Below, in pieces: positions 24,978 through 32,754 of a stretch of 64,000 nt of DNA. Under the pieces are notes generated by a model, which saw only the letters and a program-made list of their open reading frames with translations, was not told the DNA's origin and searched no databases. The stretch comes from Spirosoma panaciterrae DSM 21099 (lineage in GTDB: Bacteria; Bacteroidota; Bacteroidia; Cytophagales; Spirosomataceae). The position numbers and the translations under genes were made by a program. Each line of letters opens with the position of its first letter. The first letter of the stretch is position 1. The stretch spans positions 1-64,000 of the forward strand of contig NZ_KB893228.1 of NCBI RefSeq assembly GCF_000374025.1, written 5' to 3'.

Positions 24978-25177
24978 AATTTTTGACAGGATTAACAAGA
25001 TGAACAGGGGGTTAATCCTTGAAGCTGTTTAAACTTTCATAAATAGCTGGTAATAAGTGTTTTTTGCCATCCCTCGTTCCTCGGGATGACAAAAAACACC
25101 TAGTTCTTCTTGAAAAAGAAAAGTTTAAACAGATTCCTTATTAAATTCTGTTCATCTTGTTAATCCTGTCAAAAATT
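24978..25177. terminator. Three-level nested hairpin between convergent genes
   Basis: Outer arms 24978-25007 and 25148-25177 are perfect over 30 bases (core GACAGGATTAACAAGATGAA). Middle arms 25025-25037 and 25120-25132 are perfect over 13 bases (CTGTTTAAACTTT). Inner arms 25057-25073 and 25083-25099 match at 16 of 17 bases and carry a piece of the CATCCC repeat family. The outer arms abut the RidA stop and overlap the esterase stop, so the whole spacer is one folded unit. It may be a two-way terminator or repeats inserted inside repeats. Confidence 0.8.
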
Positions 25178-27302
25178 AATGATGCAGCAAACCGATCTTG
25201 TCAATCGTCTGACGTAACGCCGTAGCCCAAAGGGTATAGCCTTTCCGGGCCAGGTGAATGCCATCGCCCGAATAGGTACCTGCCACCAGATTGCCCGTTG
25301 TGGCATCAATCAACGCGGCCGATGGGTCGCAAAAGAAAATGGTTTTGTTATCGACAAATGCCTGAATTTGTTGATGAACGAGGGTGTATTTTTTTCGCTT
25401 CTCATCGTCGGCAGTCGAACCAGCGGGTAGCGGCCCAACCAGTACCAGCTTTGCCTGCGGTAGTTTCCGACGAAGAGATTTCAGAATCGCGCCAATTCCT
25501 GCCGTAATATCCTTTGCCTCATCATCCCGGAAATTATTGACGCCAATCGTGACAACAACCACCGACGGGTCGGCTTTCGTAAAATTGAGATTTTCGACCC
25601 GCCAGAGCAGATGCTGGGTTCTATCGCCCGAAATAGCCGCAACGCCATATCGATATCCTGCCAGTACACTATCGAACGCGGCCTGCCCGCCCTGATAAAC
25701 AACCAGACTTCGCTTGCCAATAGCCTGCGTAATCGAATTACCCATCAGCAGAACATCGAGCTTGCCTGTACTGTCGAGCGTTTGCTGGATGTTATTGAAA
25801 TTATCCCACCAGTCGTTGCCCGCTTTCCAGCCCCCTGCCGACCGATATTCGGAACCGGGCATGGCCATTTGCGCATAAGGCGGATAGATCCTGTACGATT
25901 TCAGAATAAAATCGACTATAGGTGATGGGTTGGGTAAACTGTGGGGGTGATGATTCACACCCGGCTTATGAATGACCCTTATCTGACCGCCCAGTGCCAG
26001 TACCTGTTTCTCGAACGGCTCGGTATTTTCGCTCACCGGAACCGCATCGTCAGCATCGCCAACCACATGCAGCATCGGGAAATTACCCTTCACAATATCG
26101 GGAACCCGGTCCAGCGGATTGCCTTTAAACTGAAGGGCTTCTTCTTCTGATTTCAGCGCATAATCGTTCTTGAAAATTTCCCAGTCGCTGGAGCTACCCT
26201 TGCTTTTGCCTTTACCACCGGGCCAGCTTTTCAAGTCCAGTACGGGCGCATCGACATATACGCAAGCCACTTTCTTCGGATTCTCAATCGCCCAATTGTA
26301 GGCATAAATTCCACCCCGGCTCAATCCCTCCAGCGCCACCTTATCGGCCAGACCCGCTTTGTGCAGGTAGCGATAAAACTTATTCCACAGATTTACCGCT
26401 TCGGCATTGCCAAAAAGTTCGGCCACATCGCAGTACACCACATGAAACCCGTGATCGAGCAGGGCAATATCGGCTTGCGGCTCGTGTCCCCAGAAACGCG
26501 CCCGCCAGATCCAGGGTTTATCTTTGGCTACGATTCGGGGCTTAACCACCTTGCAGGCTCGCCCTTCGAAAGTAAAGTCGGCACAGTCGTAGCCATAAAA
26601 CGATGTGATTTTTTTGGGCTCCCTGATCTTCTGAAAAATGTCGAAGTCGGGCTGTGTTTTCGTTGTGATCACCTCATACAATCGGCGGGCAAGGCTCGTC
26701 ATTACCAGAGGAGCAGGATGGAGCTTATCGGGAAACAACAGGCTATCTTCCAGCGTCAGCGCATGCAGATCGACCAGTTCCAGCTTTTCATCGAACGCCA
26801 CCTGCCGAATGCGGGGTAGGATATACGTTTTAATCGCGGCTTCGGTCTGCCGGGTGGTATCGGTCAGAAAAGAGGCTACCGGCAGTAGCAGCACAATGCG
26901 GGGATGCGTCGGCAGGTCTTTAAACGACTGGACCAGAGACTTATAGTCGGGGATAAACTGGTCGATTTTCAGGCGGTAAGGCAGCCGGCTATCGTTGGTC
27001 CCTAACTTGATAAGCACGATATCTGGATTGCTTTTAAGGGCTTTCTGATACGTGTCCGTCGATGTATACGGCGCTGTTGTTTCACGCAGCACGGTTCGGC
27101 CACTCACGCCAAAATTCATCACCTCATAGCCCGGGCCAAGCAGGTATTGAAGCTGAGCCGGAAATGAGTTTTGTTCCCGATGCGTAAGTCCGGCCCCATA
27201 CGTGATGCTGTTGCCCACGCAGGCGATTCGGACCACTTTCTGGGCATCGACCGAAACCGATAGAAGCATTAAAAAGGCTAACAGGAGAGGAATACGCATC
27301 AT
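25176..27302 (-). CDS. Triple-domain secreted esterase: SGNH, alpha/beta hydrolase, SGNH
   Basis: 708 aa with a signal peptide (residues 1-20). Domain 1 (about 22-215) is a GDSL/SGNH hydrolase: VGNSITYG with S32, IKLGTNDSR, and DKLHPAP. Domain 2 (220-480) is an alpha/beta hydrolase: EGLSRGGIYAYNWA with nucleophile S328, VVGDADDAVP with the acid, and GVNHHPHSLP with the histidine. Domain 3 (500-705) is a second SGNH unit: LLMGNSITQAIG with S523, VTIGVNNFRDD, and SGDGIHLARKGY. All three triads look intact. Likely substrates are acetyl or feruloyl groups on xylan; this is inferred from the CE15, CE1 and GH67 neighbours. It ends the reverse-strand operon. Confidence 0.87.
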   Translation of the reverse strand: MMRIPLLLAFLMLLSVSVDAQKVVRIACVGNSITYGAGLTHREQNSFPAQLQYLLGPGYEVMNFGVSGRTVLRETTAPYTSTDTYQKALKSNPDIVLIKLGTNDSRLPYRLKIDQFIPDYKSLVQSFKDLPTHPRIVLLLPVASFLTDTTRQTEAAIKTYILPRIRQVAFDEKLELVDLHALTLEDSLLFPDKLHPAPLVMTSLARRLYEVITTKTQPDFDIFQKIREPKKITSFYGYDCADFTFEGRACKVVKPRIVAKDKPWIWRARFWGHEPQADIALLDHGFHVVYCDVAELFGNAEAVNLWNKFYRYLHKAGLADKVALEGLSRGGIYAYNWAIENPKKVACVYVDAPVLDLKSWPGGKGKSKGSSSDWEIFKNDYALKSEEEALQFKGNPLDRVPDIVKGNFPMLHVVGDADDAVPVSENTEPFEKQVLALGGQIRVIHKPGVNHHPHSLPNPSPIVDFILKSYRIYPPYAQMAMPGSEYRSAGGWKAGNDWWDNFNNIQQTLDSTGKLDVLLMGNSITQAIGKRSLVVYQGGQAAFDSVLAGYRYGVAAISGDRTQHLLWRVENLNFTKADPSVVVVTIGVNNFRDDEAKDITAGIGAILKSLRRKLPQAKLVLVGPLPAGSTADDEKRKKYTLVHQQIQAFVDNKTIFFCDPSAALIDATTGNLVAGTYSGDGIHLARKGYTLWATALRQTIDKIGLLHH

Positions 27303-27326
27303 GAACGAGTGGTTAATGGCTCCATA

Positions 27327-28163
27327 TCAGCGGGTACTGGCGACATTCTGCTTGTCGAAATACTGACGCATGAACAGCAACTGGTAAGTAATGGCATTGG
27401 TCCAGTAGTTCCAGTTGTGGCCACCGGGTCGGGTGATGTAGTCATGCGGGATGTTTCGTTCCAGCAGTTTTTCGTGCAGATTGTTGTTAACCCGGAAAAA
27501 GAAGTCTTCGCTGCCACAGTCGATCATCAGCGACAGTGAATTGGGGGTGAGCAGATGTACTAAATTAATGACGGTATTTTGCTCCCACCGTTCGGGAAAC
27601 TGCGCATACGTACCCAGGCGTTTGGCCATGTCCCAGTTGTTTGGAAACGGGCGAATATCGACGCCACCACTCATACTTCCGGCGGTGCCGAATATATCCT
27701 GGTGCCGGAAGGCCAGATACAATGCCCCATGTCCACCCATACTAAGGCCCGTTATACCGCGTCCCTGACGGCTTTTGATGGTTTTATAATGACTGTCGAC
27801 CCAGGGCACCAGTTCGCTGGCTACGTAGGTTTCGTACTTAAACGAAGGATCGGCCGGGCTATCCCAGTACCAGCTTCCAATAGCGCCATCGGGGCAAACA
27901 ACGATTACCTGATGGCGGTCGACAAGTTGAGCCATGTTGGGCGATTTTTTAGCCCAGTCGCTGTAGTTGCCGCTGTAGCCATGCAACAGATAAACGACCG
28001 GAAATTCGATCCCGGCGGTATATGAATCGGGCGTCATCACAACAGCCTTGATGGTCTTTTTCATCGATGGGCTGTAGGTGTCGACCGTATCAATTTTAGC
28101 CGCCTGACAATAGCTGGCCAGCGATAAAAAACCAAGAATGAGTAGCGAACGAAAGAAGGTCAT
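27327..28163 (-). CDS. Secreted CE1-like esterase (feruloyl/acetylxylan esterase-like)
   Basis: 278 aa from the ATG at 28163, which gives a signal peptide (MTFFRSLLILGFLSLASYCQA). The alpha/beta hydrolase core is esterase D/CE1-like: FPVVYLLHGYSGNYSDW for the oxyanion strand, GRGITGLSMGGHGALYLA with nucleophile S141, MIDCGSEDFFF near the acid, and RPGGHNWNYWTNAI with the histidine. The family removes feruloyl or acetyl groups from plant polysaccharides, though some members hydrolyse S-formylglutathione; the signal peptide argues for the former. It lies between CE15 and the triple esterase on the same strand, 24 bases from the latter. Confidence 0.88.
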   Translation of the reverse strand: MTFFRSLLILGFLSLASYCQAAKIDTVDTYSPSMKKTIKAVVMTPDSYTAGIEFPVVYLLHGYSGNYSDWAKKSPNMAQLVDRHQVIVVCPDGAIGSWYWDSPADPSFKYETYVASELVPWVDSHYKTIKSRQGRGITGLSMGGHGALYLAFRHQDIFGTAGSMSGGVDIRPFPNNWDMAKRLGTYAQFPERWEQNTVINLVHLLTPNSLSLMIDCGSEDFFFRVNNNLHEKLLERNIPHDYITRPGGHNWNYWTNAITYQLLFMRQYFDKQNVASTR

Positions 28164-28275
28164 GAAATACTGATTTAAACACAAAAAGCAGATATGATGG
28201 GTAAGAAACGAGTCGGCATATCCTACCTATGCGTATTCAGAATTACCCGATTGATCGGCAATTTCACAGCAATGG

Positions 28276-29535
28276 TCATCTTTTGAAATGCTTATCCATA
28301 AAAGCCAGGTATTGGGCCCAATCGTAGGCCGTTACATCGTGCCCACCCGTTCGAATGTGGTAACCGATTTGCCCCTGTACAGACTGATTGACGGGAGGTA
28401 GCTGTGTTGCTGGCAACCCTTTTGTTCCCAGGAAACGATAGACCGAACTGGCGGCTCTGGCACTTTCAAACTCACCTTCCGGGTCGGAGTTTTTATCCTG
28501 CTCGGCACTCGCCACATAAACAGGACGGGGCGCAATCAGCGAAATCACCATATGCTGATCAAAGGGCAGTAGTGTATCCTTATCCATGTAGTTTCGGAAA
28601 TTGGCCGCAAACCAGTGAGGAAAGACGGTACAGAGCCGTCGGATATTTTCACCTATCCCCCGATGAAACAGTTTTGCCCCGCCCGCGCCCGATTCGTTGC
28701 TGATCACCATCGCAAACCGCTCGTCGGTAGCACCTGCCCATAAAGCCGCTTTACCCAGCCGCGACCAGCCAAAGACAGCCACTCGTTTGGCATCGATAGC
28801 CTTATCGGTTTGCAGATAGTCCATAATCCGACTCAGTCCCCAGGCCCAGGCGGCTACCGTTCCGAAGTTGTCGCCCCGATTCTGTAAATCAGGATATAGC
28901 GTATGAACGCCCGTCGAAAATTTCATCGTCGATTCGTCGGAAGCAATGTCTTCACGATAAGCGGTCACCAGTGCATACCCTCGGCTCAGGATACTATCTA
29001 CGGGCCACTGACGGGCATTAAGGCCCCGGCAGGCATCGGTCGACTGGTGATTCACGACACAGGACACGTCGATGTAGGGGTTGCCCCGATTGGACTCCAT
29101 CCAGCTTGTTGAGATACGAATTTTGGGGTCGGCCTGAATGGTACTGTTTCCCCAGAAATTCAGCCCCACAAGCGCAGGAACAGGTCCTTTTACGCCATTC
29201 GGGATATACAAAAGCACATCCATTCGGGGGCCATCGGGTTTGCCATTGAAAAAAACGGCTACCTGTTTCCGTGTCGCTTTGCCACCAAGCGCCTTCGGGT
29301 CAGTATCGAACACCTCAAACCGCATCTGAGCCGGTTTTTCGGGCGAATGCCCATAGAGCTGACTGGTCAATAGGGCCAGCAATTCAGGTCGACGCTGGTT
29401 TTGCCACTGCTTTGCCGACGTTACCCGACGGCCATCTTTCAGCACAAGCGGATTGGGTAATGGGTGCTGCTGTCCGCAGGTTGCCAGAGCGTATCCATAC
29501 AAGAGGGCGAAACAGGCCAGGGCTTTTTTTACCAT
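28276..29535 (-). CDS. CE15 glucuronoyl esterase, secreted
   Basis: 419 aa with a signal peptide (residues 1-21). The CE15 signature GWSRLGK contains the nucleophile S258. ISNESGAGGAKLFHRG supplies the acidic residue region, and GYHIRTGGHDVTAYDW near the C-terminus supplies the histidine. The long N-terminal part with LVGLNFWGNSTI and the central VVNHQSTDACRGLNARQWP segment are typical of bacterial members. The enzyme cuts the ester between glucuronic acid on xylan and lignin alcohols. With GH67 nearby it fits removal of glucuronate decorations. It begins directly after the LLM oxidoreductase stop codon, so the two are probably cotranscribed. Confidence 0.9.
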   Translation of the reverse strand: MVKKALACFALLYGYALATCGQQHPLPNPLVLKDGRRVTSAKQWQNQRRPELLALLTSQLYGHSPEKPAQMRFEVFDTDPKALGGKATRKQVAVFFNGKPDGPRMDVLLYIPNGVKGPVPALVGLNFWGNSTIQADPKIRISTSWMESNRGNPYIDVSCVVNHQSTDACRGLNARQWPVDSILSRGYALVTAYREDIASDESTMKFSTGVHTLYPDLQNRGDNFGTVAAWAWGLSRIMDYLQTDKAIDAKRVAVFGWSRLGKAALWAGATDERFAMVISNESGAGGAKLFHRGIGENIRRLCTVFPHWFAANFRNYMDKDTLLPFDQHMVISLIAPRPVYVASAEQDKNSDPEGEFESARAASSVYRFLGTKGLPATQLPPVNQSVQGQIGYHIRTGGHDVTAYDWAQYLAFMDKHFKR

Positions 29536-30585
29536 TTAGGCGGTTGTTGTTTTCTGTTCCAGGGCTTTCCGAACAGCCGGGGCCACTTTGGTTCCGAATA
29601 ATTCGATGGCATGCAAGGTTTTGGCGTGGGGTGTCGTATGTCCGCTGATCATCTGCGCCAGGTAACGGGTATTGCCAAAAAGTTCGTGGAAATACAGAAT
29701 CTTGTCGATGATCTGCTGCGGACTCCCCACCATCAGCGGACCATATTGGCGCATCTGCTCAAAATGCATCCGGGTAATGGGCGACCAGCCCCGCTCACGG
29801 CCCACCCGATTCATGAGCAATTCATAAGGCGGAAAAAACTCATCAGCCGCTTTTTGGGAATCATCGGCGGCATAAAACTGTGAGTTGATACCTAACTGCA
29901 ACTGGCTCATGTCGTGCCCGGCCAGTTCGGCTGCCTGACGATACAGATTCACAAAAGGTACGAACCGATCGGGCGTACCACCCAGAATAGCCAGCATCAT
30001 CGGCAGGTTCATGGTTCCGGCCCGAGCCGCCGACGCTGGCGTTCCGCCTACCGCCAGCCAGATGGGCAGTTTTTCCTGATAAGGTCGTGGATACACCCCC
30101 CGATTGGGAATCCCCGCCCGGAACTTACCCGTCCAGTTGACCACTTCCTGCTCGTTGATGTCGACCAACAGATTTAGTTTTTCGGTAAATAGCTCGTCGT
30201 AGTCTTTAAGGTCGTACCCAAACAACGGAAACGATTCGATGAACGAACCGCGCCCGGCCATAATCTCGGCCCGGCCATTCGAGATCAGGTCCAGCGACGA
30301 AAAATTCTGGAAAGTTCTGACCGGGTCGGCCGAACTCAGTACGGTTACCGAACTAGACAGCCGTATGTTTTTGGTAATGGCAGCCGCAGCCGCCAGAATC
30401 ACTTCCGGGGCCGAAATAATGAAGTCGGGACGGTGGTGTTCGCCCAGTGCAAACACATCCAGTCCGACCTCATCGGCCAATTTTATTTCTTCAAGAATCT
30501 CCTGCATGCGCTTGTGCGCATTGATCGCTTTGCCCGATACGCCATCCGGCACGATTTCGCCAAAACTGCTGATGCCTAATTCCAT
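29536..30585 (-). CDS. LLM-class flavin-dependent oxidoreductase
   Basis: 349 aa from the ATG at 30585 (MELGISSFGEIVPD). It is a luciferase-like TIM barrel: LADEVGLDVFALGEHHRPDF, the typical EHH motif, SSSVTVLSSADPVRTFQNFSSLDLISNGRAEIMAGRGSF, and the phosphate-binding IWLAVGGTPASAARAG. The late GSPQQIIDKILYFHELFG is also standard. The substrate cannot be read from the sequence. Its place between the SDR and CE15 genes may be accidental. No signal peptide is present, unlike the esterases downstream. Confidence 0.9.
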   Translation of the reverse strand: MELGISSFGEIVPDGVSGKAINAHKRMQEILEEIKLADEVGLDVFALGEHHRPDFIISAPEVILAAAAAITKNIRLSSSVTVLSSADPVRTFQNFSSLDLISNGRAEIMAGRGSFIESFPLFGYDLKDYDELFTEKLNLLVDINEQEVVNWTGKFRAGIPNRGVYPRPYQEKLPIWLAVGGTPASAARAGTMNLPMMLAILGGTPDRFVPFVNLYRQAAELAGHDMSQLQLGINSQFYAADDSQKAADEFFPPYELLMNRVGRERGWSPITRMHFEQMRQYGPLMVGSPQQIIDKILYFHELFGNTRYLAQMISGHTTPHAKTLHAIELFGTKVAPAVRKALEQKTTTA

Positions 30586-30659
30586 GATTGCTCTTGCTGA
30601 TATGCAGTACAATCACTTTACCCATTCCGACAGTTCCTCATCCTGAACAAATCGATGGA

Positions 30660-31421
30660 TTAGCGACCCATCCAGCCCCCATCGACGGTTAGCAGGGTGC
30701 CGTGTACATAGGCCCCGGCCTCAGAAGCCAGAAAAACGACAGGCCCCTTAAAATCCGATGGGTCGCCCCAGCGGCCTGCCGGAATCCGGTCAAGAATGGA
30801 TTTCGACCGATCGGGGTCGGCCCGTAAGGCGGCTGTGTTGTTGGTAGCGATGTAGCCGGGAGCAATGCCGTTGACGTTCACGCCTTTCGACGCCCATTCG
30901 TTCGAAAACGCCTTCACCAGGCCCGCCACCGCACTTTTGCTTGCCGTATAGCCCGGTACCGTAATGCCACCCTGAAAACTCAGTAGTGAGCAGGTAAAGA
31001 TGATCTTGCCCGCCCCTTTGGCGATCATGTCTTTCCCAAATTCGCGGGCCAGTATGAACTGAGCGTCCAGGTTTACCGCAATGACCTTATCCCACCAGTC
31101 GTCGGGGTGTTCGGCCACGGGTTTACGCAGAATCATACCCGCGTTATTGACCAGAATATCGACCGAGTGATCGGCCTTTACCGCACTGATGAACTGATAC
31201 AGTCCTTCCCGATCCGATAAGTCGACGTTATAACCGCTGAACTGTCGCCCCAGGTCAGTCACGGCTTTCTGGGTATCGCTGAGGTCACCCGTATTGGCTG
31301 TACTGATCAGATCGGCCCCGGCTTCAGCCAGGGCAATGGCCATCGCCTGACCCAATCCGGTATCACTTCCGGTCACCAGAGCCGTTTTGCCGGCCAGATT
31401 AAACTGTTCTAAAACACGCAT
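30660..31421 (-). CDS. SDR oxidoreductase, probably 2-deoxy-D-gluconate 3-dehydrogenase (KduD-like)
   Basis: 253 aa from the ATG at 31421. Rossmann motif VTGSDTGLGQAMA, NNAG motif ILVNNAGMIL, and catalytic triad in SLLSFQGGITVPGYTASKSAV (Ser, Tyr-x-x-x-Lys). The closing GIAPGYIATNNTAALRADPD, ILDRIPAGRWGDPSDFKGPVVFLASEA and VDGGWMGR are strongly KduD-like. KduD acts on keto-uronate breakdown products, which would fit glucuronate released by GH67 and CE15. It is the first gene of a reverse-strand run of five genes and is divergent from gpmA. Confidence 0.8.
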   Translation of the reverse strand: MRVLEQFNLAGKTALVTGSDTGLGQAMAIALAEAGADLISTANTGDLSDTQKAVTDLGRQFSGYNVDLSDREGLYQFISAVKADHSVDILVNNAGMILRKPVAEHPDDWWDKVIAVNLDAQFILAREFGKDMIAKGAGKIIFTCSLLSFQGGITVPGYTASKSAVAGLVKAFSNEWASKGVNVNGIAPGYIATNNTAALRADPDRSKSILDRIPAGRWGDPSDFKGPVVFLASEAGAYVHGTLLTVDGGWMGR

Positions 31422-31541
31422 CGCGAATAAACCAATTTTTTTTAAACACACTTACTAGAGAAGAATAGTCGCCCAAACCAACAGGATACCCTTGAAGGCT
31501 GCTTTTTTGTAACAGATCACCGTTTAACAACCTGAAGAATC

Positions 31542-32156
31542 ATGCCCTTATTTGTTATTGTACGTCACGGTCAGTCACAATGGAATGCGGAAAATCGATT
31601 TACGGGCAACACCGATACGCCACTAACCGACCTTGGCCGACAGGAAGCCCGCGCGGCTGGAGTACTCCTGAACGCTCACCAGCCTCTTAATTTTAGCATT
31701 GGATTTACGTCTGTGCTCCAGCGAGCCATTGAAACAATGACTCTGATTCTGGAAGAAATTGACCAGACCGATTTGCCGATCGAGCGAAGTGCTGCCCTGA
31801 ACGAACGGATGTATGGCGATTTGCAGGGCATGAATAAAGCCGAAGCCGAAGTGCGATTTGGTGCCGAGCAGATTTTCTGTTGGCGACGCAGCTACACTGA
31901 ACGCCCACCACACGGCGAAACCCTTGAGGAGACCCGTACTCGGGTGGTAGCGTATTTTCAATCAACAATTTTGCCCCATTTACAAGCCGATGAGTCGGTA
32001 TTGGTGGTGGCTCATGGCAATAGCCTCCGGGCGCTGCTGATGGACATTGAACACATAAGTCCCGAAGATATCGAGAAAGTAGAACTGGCAACGGGCACTC
32101 CCCGTCAGTACCACTACGACCTCGAAACAGGTGAGTTTCAGTTGCTACCTAAATAA
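31542..32156 (+). CDS. gpmA: 2,3-bisphosphoglycerate-dependent phosphoglycerate mutase
   Basis: 204 aa. The phosphohistidine motif is VIVRHGQSQWNAENRFTGN (H9), followed by TPLTDLGRQEARAAG. The middle has ERMYGDLQGMNKAEAEVRFG with the catalytic glutamate, RSYTERPPHGETLEETRTRV, and the second histidine in LVVAHGNSLRALLMDIE. It is a little shorter than the E. coli enzyme (about 250 aa), as in several Bacteroidota. It interconverts 3- and 2-phosphoglycerate in glycolysis. It converges with the second RidA gene across a hairpin of about 64 bases. Confidence 0.88.
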   Translation: MPLFVIVRHGQSQWNAENRFTGNTDTPLTDLGRQEARAAGVLLNAHQPLNFSIGFTSVLQRAIETMTLILEEIDQTDLPIERSAALNERMYGDLQGMNKAEAEVRFGAEQIFCWRRSYTERPPHGETLEETRTRVVAYFQSTILPHLQADESVLVVAHGNSLRALLMDIEHISPEDIEKVELATGTPRQYHYDLETGEFQLLPK

Positions 32157-32159
32157 TTT

Positions 32160-32223
32160 AAACACCGATTTACGGGAACACAGAAGCGGATTTACACTCT
32201 GTGTGCCCGGTAAATCGGTGTTT
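32160..32223. terminator. Inverted repeat between gpmA and the second RidA gene
   Basis: Arms AAACACCGATTTACGGG (from 32160) and CCCGGTAAATCGGTGTTT (to 32223) pair almost perfectly; an inner ACACAGA/TCTGTGT stem continues the duplex to about 25 bp. It fills nearly all of the space between two convergent genes and should stop transcription both ways. Confidence 0.75.
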
Positions 32224-32243
32224 AATTCAGTGTGACCAAACGG

Positions 32244-32699
32244 TTATTTCACAGCGATTACTTCGATTTCGATGAGCACATCGTCACGAACGGTTTGCCC
32301 AACGCCTTTTTGTTCAACCAGTTTTGGAGGTTGTGCGAAGTAGGTAGCCTGCACAGCCTGAACCGACTGGGCATTTGCGGAACTTACCTGTGTAGATCCC
32401 GTACTCTCTTTTACCGAATAGGTTATCTGCGTTATATCCTGCAGCGTCATATTCACCGTTGCCAGCGAGGTTTTAATATTCTCAAACACCTGACGAGTCT
32501 GGGCGGTCAGATCACCAGGACCTACCAGTTCACCAGCCTCATTGAACGGCCGCTGGCCACATACATACACAGTTTTTCCGGGAATGCCGGGTTCAACTTT
32601 ATACAGGTACCCCGTAGGTGCCTTAGGAAGTACTGGCGTCTGCGCCTGGCTACACGAAGCCAGGGCAAGCCAGATGAGTACATTACGGAGATAATTCAT
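32244..32699 (-). CDS. Exported RidA-like protein lacking the conserved arginine
   Basis: 151 aa from the ATG at 32699; a longer frame (to 32801) has no sense as a signal and would overlap the gene before it. The N-terminus (MNYLRNVLIWLALASCSQAQ) is a signal, possibly a lipobox with ASC. The domain keeps the RidA outline: YVCGQRPFNEAGELVGPGDL, TRQVFENIKTSLATVNMTLQD, and a final DVLIEIEVIAV. The position 15 residues before the conserved glutamate is not arginine (PPKLVEQKGVGQ region), so the deaminase activity of classical RidA is probably missing. Confidence 0.8.
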   Translation of the reverse strand: MNYLRNVLIWLALASCSQAQTPVLPKAPTGYLYKVEPGIPGKTVYVCGQRPFNEAGELVGPGDLTAQTRQVFENIKTSLATVNMTLQDITQITYSVKESTGSTQVSSANAQSVQAVQATYFAQPPKLVEQKGVGQTVRDDVLIEIEVIAVK

Positions 32700-32754
32700 T
32701 GCGGTAGCTGACAAAAGAAGTGAATTAAAGTAGTTTGAGCCAGAGTCGGTACGC

